Below, one piece after another: positions 42,461 through 42,753 of a stretch of DNA of 42,753 bases. Position 1 is the stretch's first letter. The number at the start of each line of letters is the position of its first letter. The notes under the pieces are model-generated. The model was not told the DNA's origin. It made no database searches and saw only the letters and a program-made list of their open reading frames with translations. The stretch comes from Nitrososphaerota archaeon (GTDB taxonomy: Archaea > Thermoproteota > Nitrososphaeria_A > Caldarchaeales > JAVZCJ01). The DNA is taken from NCBI GenBank assembly GCA_038874475.1, contig JAVZCJ010000003.1:123463-166215 (forward strand), in the 5' to 3' direction. The position numbers and the translations under genes were made by a program.

Positions 42461-42753
42461 ATGAGAAAAATAATAACTATATTTTCAATATTTTTCATTT
42501 TTCTATTATTATTTGATTCTATTGCTCCTTTAATAAAAATAAATGCATATGAGATTAAAAATATTAAAAATTTAAAAAATTATGAAGATAAATTTGTTTT
42601 CTCAATTGAAGGAAAAAATATAGAAATTTCAATAGATTCACAATATAGATTTTATCCAATAGAAGTTGAAGATAAAAGTTTCTTAATAGGAATAGTAAAT
42701 ATAGATAATGATAATGATGAAATATCTAAAGAAATTTCAAGAGGAGTTTTATT
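42461..42753 (+). CDS. Exported protein, 3' end cut by window
   Basis: ATG 42461 with GAGGTATAAAA upstream opens a frame that stays open to the window edge (97 codons visible). An N-terminal signal-like segment (RKIITIFSIFFIFLLLF) is followed by a beta-rich, charged region (FVFSIEGKNIEISID, then YPIEVEDKSFLIGIVNI). It starts 10 nt after the pilin-like gene and is probably the third gene of the operon. No family can be assigned from the visible part. Confidence 0.7.
   Translation, partial: MRKIITIFSIFFIFLLLFDSIAPLIKINAYEIKNIKNLKNYEDKFVFSIEGKNIEISIDSQYRFYPIEVEDKSFLIGIVNIDNDNDEISKEISRGVL

Noticed and set aside
1-42753. CRISPR array, insertion-sequence transposase or rRNA
   Set aside because: No regularly spaced repeats, no transposase motifs and no rRNA segments were seen on either strand.

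Overview
The window is a 42.8 kb piece of an AT-rich archaeal chromosome. It carries an archaeal tRNA-processing set (TrmG10, RNase Z, class I CCA-adding enzyme, ThpR, Cbf5), UPF0200 and UPF0201, PdaD, a COG2112 kinase, AMMECR1, a class III (type IV pilin) signal peptide, GGTGA-type ribosome-binding sites and TATA-led leaderless transcription. A split cbf5 gene, a tRNA with two introns and a PaREP1 protein favour the Thermoproteota/TACK side. An FrhB-type flavoprotein hints at F420 chemistry. No rRNA is present, so I do not name a lineage below that.

Layout. 1-3.9 kb: housekeeping (prs fragment, TrmG10, RNase Z, a TIM-barrel protein, UPF0201). 4-7.5 kb: a less AT-rich insert between the UPF0201 and UPF0200 genes, holding a membrane-anchored VWA protein with no normal start codon and a small DUF4342 protein. 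7.7-12.3 kb: UPF0200, pdaD, then a membrane-anchored Hsp20-like protein with a UPF0182 giant membrane protein. 12.6-15.4 kb: an overlapping thpR-cca-kinase operon. 15.4-21.2 kb: FrhB-like protein, a PadR/ABC exporter operon, an arrestin-like zinc-ribbon protein, a CBS protein and a Mut7-C protein. 21.2-26.9 kb: a second ABC exporter and a P3B magnesium ATPase with a long C-terminal extension, in a less AT-rich block bounded by two gene wrecks. 27.2-31.5 kb: AMMECR1, glycosyltransferase, MscS, a small membrane protein and an ion transporter. 31.7-32.9 kb: cbf5 and tRNA-Ser, both split by tiny introns. 33-40.4 kb: an accessory island with a HerA-like fragment, nucleases (one decayed), a 34-residue basic peptide, a transglutaminase-like membrane protein, a PaREP1 protein and a three-gene winged-helix/Schlafen-type operon. 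40.9 kb to the end: an exported-protein/pilin operon.

The strongest observations are the introns. A 13-nt intron interrupts cbf5 exactly at the catalytic Asp codon. The tRNA-Ser(GGA) gene carries a 12-nt anticodon-loop intron and a 22-nt T-loop intron. For all three, applying the bulge-helix-bulge cleavage rule restores a normal product. The most system-like accessory locus is the three-gene operon at 38.3-39.8 kb: all three proteins share one winged-helix module and the promoter carries matching half-sites.
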